Shown here piece by piece: positions 5,635 through 6,973 of a stretch of DNA of 6,973 nucleotides. Origin of the DNA: Deltaproteobacteria bacterium (lineage in GTDB: Bacteria; Desulfobacterota; Desulfarculia; Adiutricales; Adiutricaceae). The notes beneath the pieces were generated by a model. The model saw only the letters and a list, made by a program, of their open reading frames with translations. It was not told the DNA's origin and did not search any database. The DNA lies in NCBI GenBank assembly GCA_031279155.1, contig JAITJB010000335.1, positions 1 through 6,973 of the forward strand, written 5' to 3'. Position 1 is the first letter of the stretch. Each line of letters opens with the position of its first letter. Position numbers and translations under genes: made by a program.

Positions 5635-6973
5635 GTGCTTAAAGATTATTACCAACAAGAGCTAGCCAACCTCAGGGAACTGGGGGTGGAATTCTCCCGC
5701 GATAACCCGGCCTTGGCTCCAATGCTGGCGGCTAAAGGCGACGATCCCGATGTCGAGCGCTTATTGGAAGGCGTAGCCTTCCTTTCAAGTTTGATCCGCC
5801 GAAAACTCTCCGAAGGCTTCCCGGACTTCATTGAGTCGCTTTTAAAAGTGGTCTTCCCCCAGGTTTTGCTGCCGACGCCCAGCGCCACCATGATGCATTT
5901 TCGGCCTGTTGAGGGTTTTAACGAGACCATTAAACTAGCTAAAGGCTCACTAGTGGCCTCGATCCCGATCGAGGGGGCCCAGGCTAAATTTGCTACCACT
6001 ACGGATTTGACCATTGTCCCGGCTGCCGTAACTAAAGTTTTAGTCAAAGATGAAAGTAACGGCGAAAAGAGCTTATCGCTTTTGATCTCTTCCAGCGCCC
6101 CTCTTTCGACCTGGCTCACCGATAGCTTATCGATTCATTTAGCCGGCGATTACCCTGAAGCTAGTGAGAGGCGAAAGATCTTACTAGATAACGTTTTAGG
6201 CCTAACGGCTTCTGTCCGAAGCCAAAGCCTTAGCTTACCCCCTGACCTTATCGGGCCCGCCGGCTTCGCCTCAACCATCAGATCCTTTAACCGCGAGCCT
6301 TTGACGGCCTTTGAGCTGACCCAAGACTACTTTATAATGCCTCAGAAATTATTGTTTCTGAAGGTTAGCGGCCTTAAGCCCTTGTGCCAGTCAACTCAAA
6401 ACGCTCTGACCCTAACCTTTCGTTTAAGCGGCCTCAAAGGCCCGCTCCCGGCCATGAGGCCTGAGCACTTTTTATTAAATATCTGCCCGGCCGTTAACAT
6501 CTTCCCCTACCCGGCCCACCCTCTGACCGTAGATCACCGCCACAACGAGTACTTACTTCGGCCCCAAGACTTTGAAAGCGAAAAACTCGATATCTACTTA
6601 GTAAGTAAGGTAGCCTCACTTTTGCCCAGCGGCGAAACCCTCAAATACGTCCCCTTTGAGAGCTTCGCTGAAGGGAGCGAAAACGAGCGGCTCTATTCGG
6701 TGGCTAGAAGGCCCTCGCCCATTACCGGGCTACCCGAACACTACCTCAGCGTCATCTATCCTAAAAATTCTCCCGACCCGACCAAAGAGACGCTCTCCAT
6801 AAGCCTGATGTGCCACAACTTAGGCCTAACCGATTACCTCCACTCAGGCGAGATCAAAGAGCCTACCGACACCTCGCCGGCCATGTCCACCTTTGCCAAC
6901 ATCATCCCGCCCACCAATCATAGTCCGCCGGTCGCCACCGACGCCCAGTTGTGGTACTTACTGTCTCATTTAC
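5635..6973 (+). CDS. tssF: T6SS baseplate subunit TssF, 3'-truncated by the window edge
   Basis: TssF forms baseplate wedges with TssG, TssE and TssK around the VgrG hub, in the cytoplasm against the inner membrane complex. The frame is open to the right edge: 446 codons are visible of the ~580-620 usual for the family. Family signatures appear in order: YYQQELANLRELGVEFSR at residues 5-22, DPDVERLLEGVAFL at 37-50, FP followed by LLPTPS at 74-83, DYFIMPQKLLFL at 231-242, and PAVNIF at 285-290 followed by HPLTVDHRHNEYLL (295-308). Near the end PPVATDAQLWYLLSHL matches the family stretch before the C-terminal part. The GTG start has an AGGA ribosome site and places the YYQQEL motif at the very N-terminus, as in homologues. 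I translated the whole visible frame by hand and found no stop or frameshift. tssG would be expected downstream. Confidence 0.95.
   Translation, partial: MLKDYYQQELANLRELGVEFSRDNPALAPMLAAKGDDPDVERLLEGVAFLSSLIRRKLSEGFPDFIESLLKVVFPQVLLPTPSATMMHFRPVEGFNETIKLAKGSLVASIPIEGAQAKFATTTDLTIVPAAVTKVLVKDESNGEKSLSLLISSSAPLSTWLTDSLSIHLAGDYPEASERRKILLDNVLGLTASVRSQSLSLPPDLIGPAGFASTIRSFNREPLTAFELTQDYFIMPQKLLFLKVSGLKPLCQSTQNALTLTFRLSGLKGPLPAMRPEHFLLNICPAVNIFPYPAHPLTVDHRHNEYLLRPQDFESEKLDIYLVSKVASLLPSGETLKYVPFESFAEGSENERLYSVARRPSPITGLPEHYLSVIYPKNSPDPTKETLSISLMCHNLGLTDYLHSGEIKEPTDTSPAMSTFANIIPPTNHSPPVATDAQLWYLLSHL

Noticed and set aside
5649..6119. 156-codon open frame on the minus strand
   Set aside because: It lies wholly inside tssF, whose + strand translation shows clear family motifs throughout; the minus frame has no recognisable protein pattern.
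6311..6338. TTGAGC, 16-base spacer, TATAAT inside tssF
   Set aside because: It resembles a promoter but encodes the conserved TssF segment around FELTQDYFIM, so the bases are explained by the protein; no start or ribosome site follows in a sensible place.
6340..6364. Inverted repeat CAGAAA-ttattg-TTTCTG in tssF
   Set aside because: It is a short stem within a conserved coding stretch, with no T run after it, so it is not a terminator; probably chance.

Overview
The window is a block of type VI secretion system (T6SS) genes, all on the + strand. From left to right it holds the 3' end of a large spike-like protein (probably VgrG/TssI), a very long DUF2169 plus pentapeptide-repeat protein, the baseplate subunit TssE, and the first roughly three quarters of the baseplate subunit TssF, which runs off the right edge. 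No RNA genes, CRISPR arrays, insertion sequences or attachment sites were seen. The minus-strand open frames all lie inside these genes and look like shadows.

Organism: a Gram-negative bacterium with a T6SS. By eye the G+C content is close to one half, with heavy use of TTA and CTA for leucine and of TTG and GTG start codons. I suspect a deltaproteobacterium (Desulfobacterota-like), but this rests on general feel for gene content and codon use. Nothing in the window fixes the lineage.

Layout: positions 2-1678 encode a protein whose start lies outside the window. It alternates beta-rich stalk segments with alpha-helical segments and ends in short tandem beta repeats, as a needle-like spike does. 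After a 76-base gap comes the DUF2169 protein (ATG at 1755). Its N-terminal ~320 residues are a recognisable DUF2169 domain, followed by ~460 residues of helical, acidic and proline-rich linker and ~320 residues of pentapeptide-repeat solenoid. A 93-base interval then carries a good extended -10 promoter (TG-C-TATAAT). tssE follows, most likely from a TTG at 5205 with a strong Shine-Dalgarno sequence, and then tssF from a GTG at 5635, 19 bases after the tssE stop.

How they fit together: TssE and TssF form part of the baseplate on which the contractile sheath is assembled, and VgrG tips the tube. DUF2169 proteins are known in other bacteria as adaptors or chaperones that load effectors or PAAR-like tips onto VgrG. 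The first two genes therefore look like a spike/cargo-loading module, and the last two like the start of the baseplate module. The promoter in front of tssE could let the two be expressed separately. The most unusual parts are the architecture of the DUF2169-pentapeptide protein and the segmented, partly hydrophobic spike protein.
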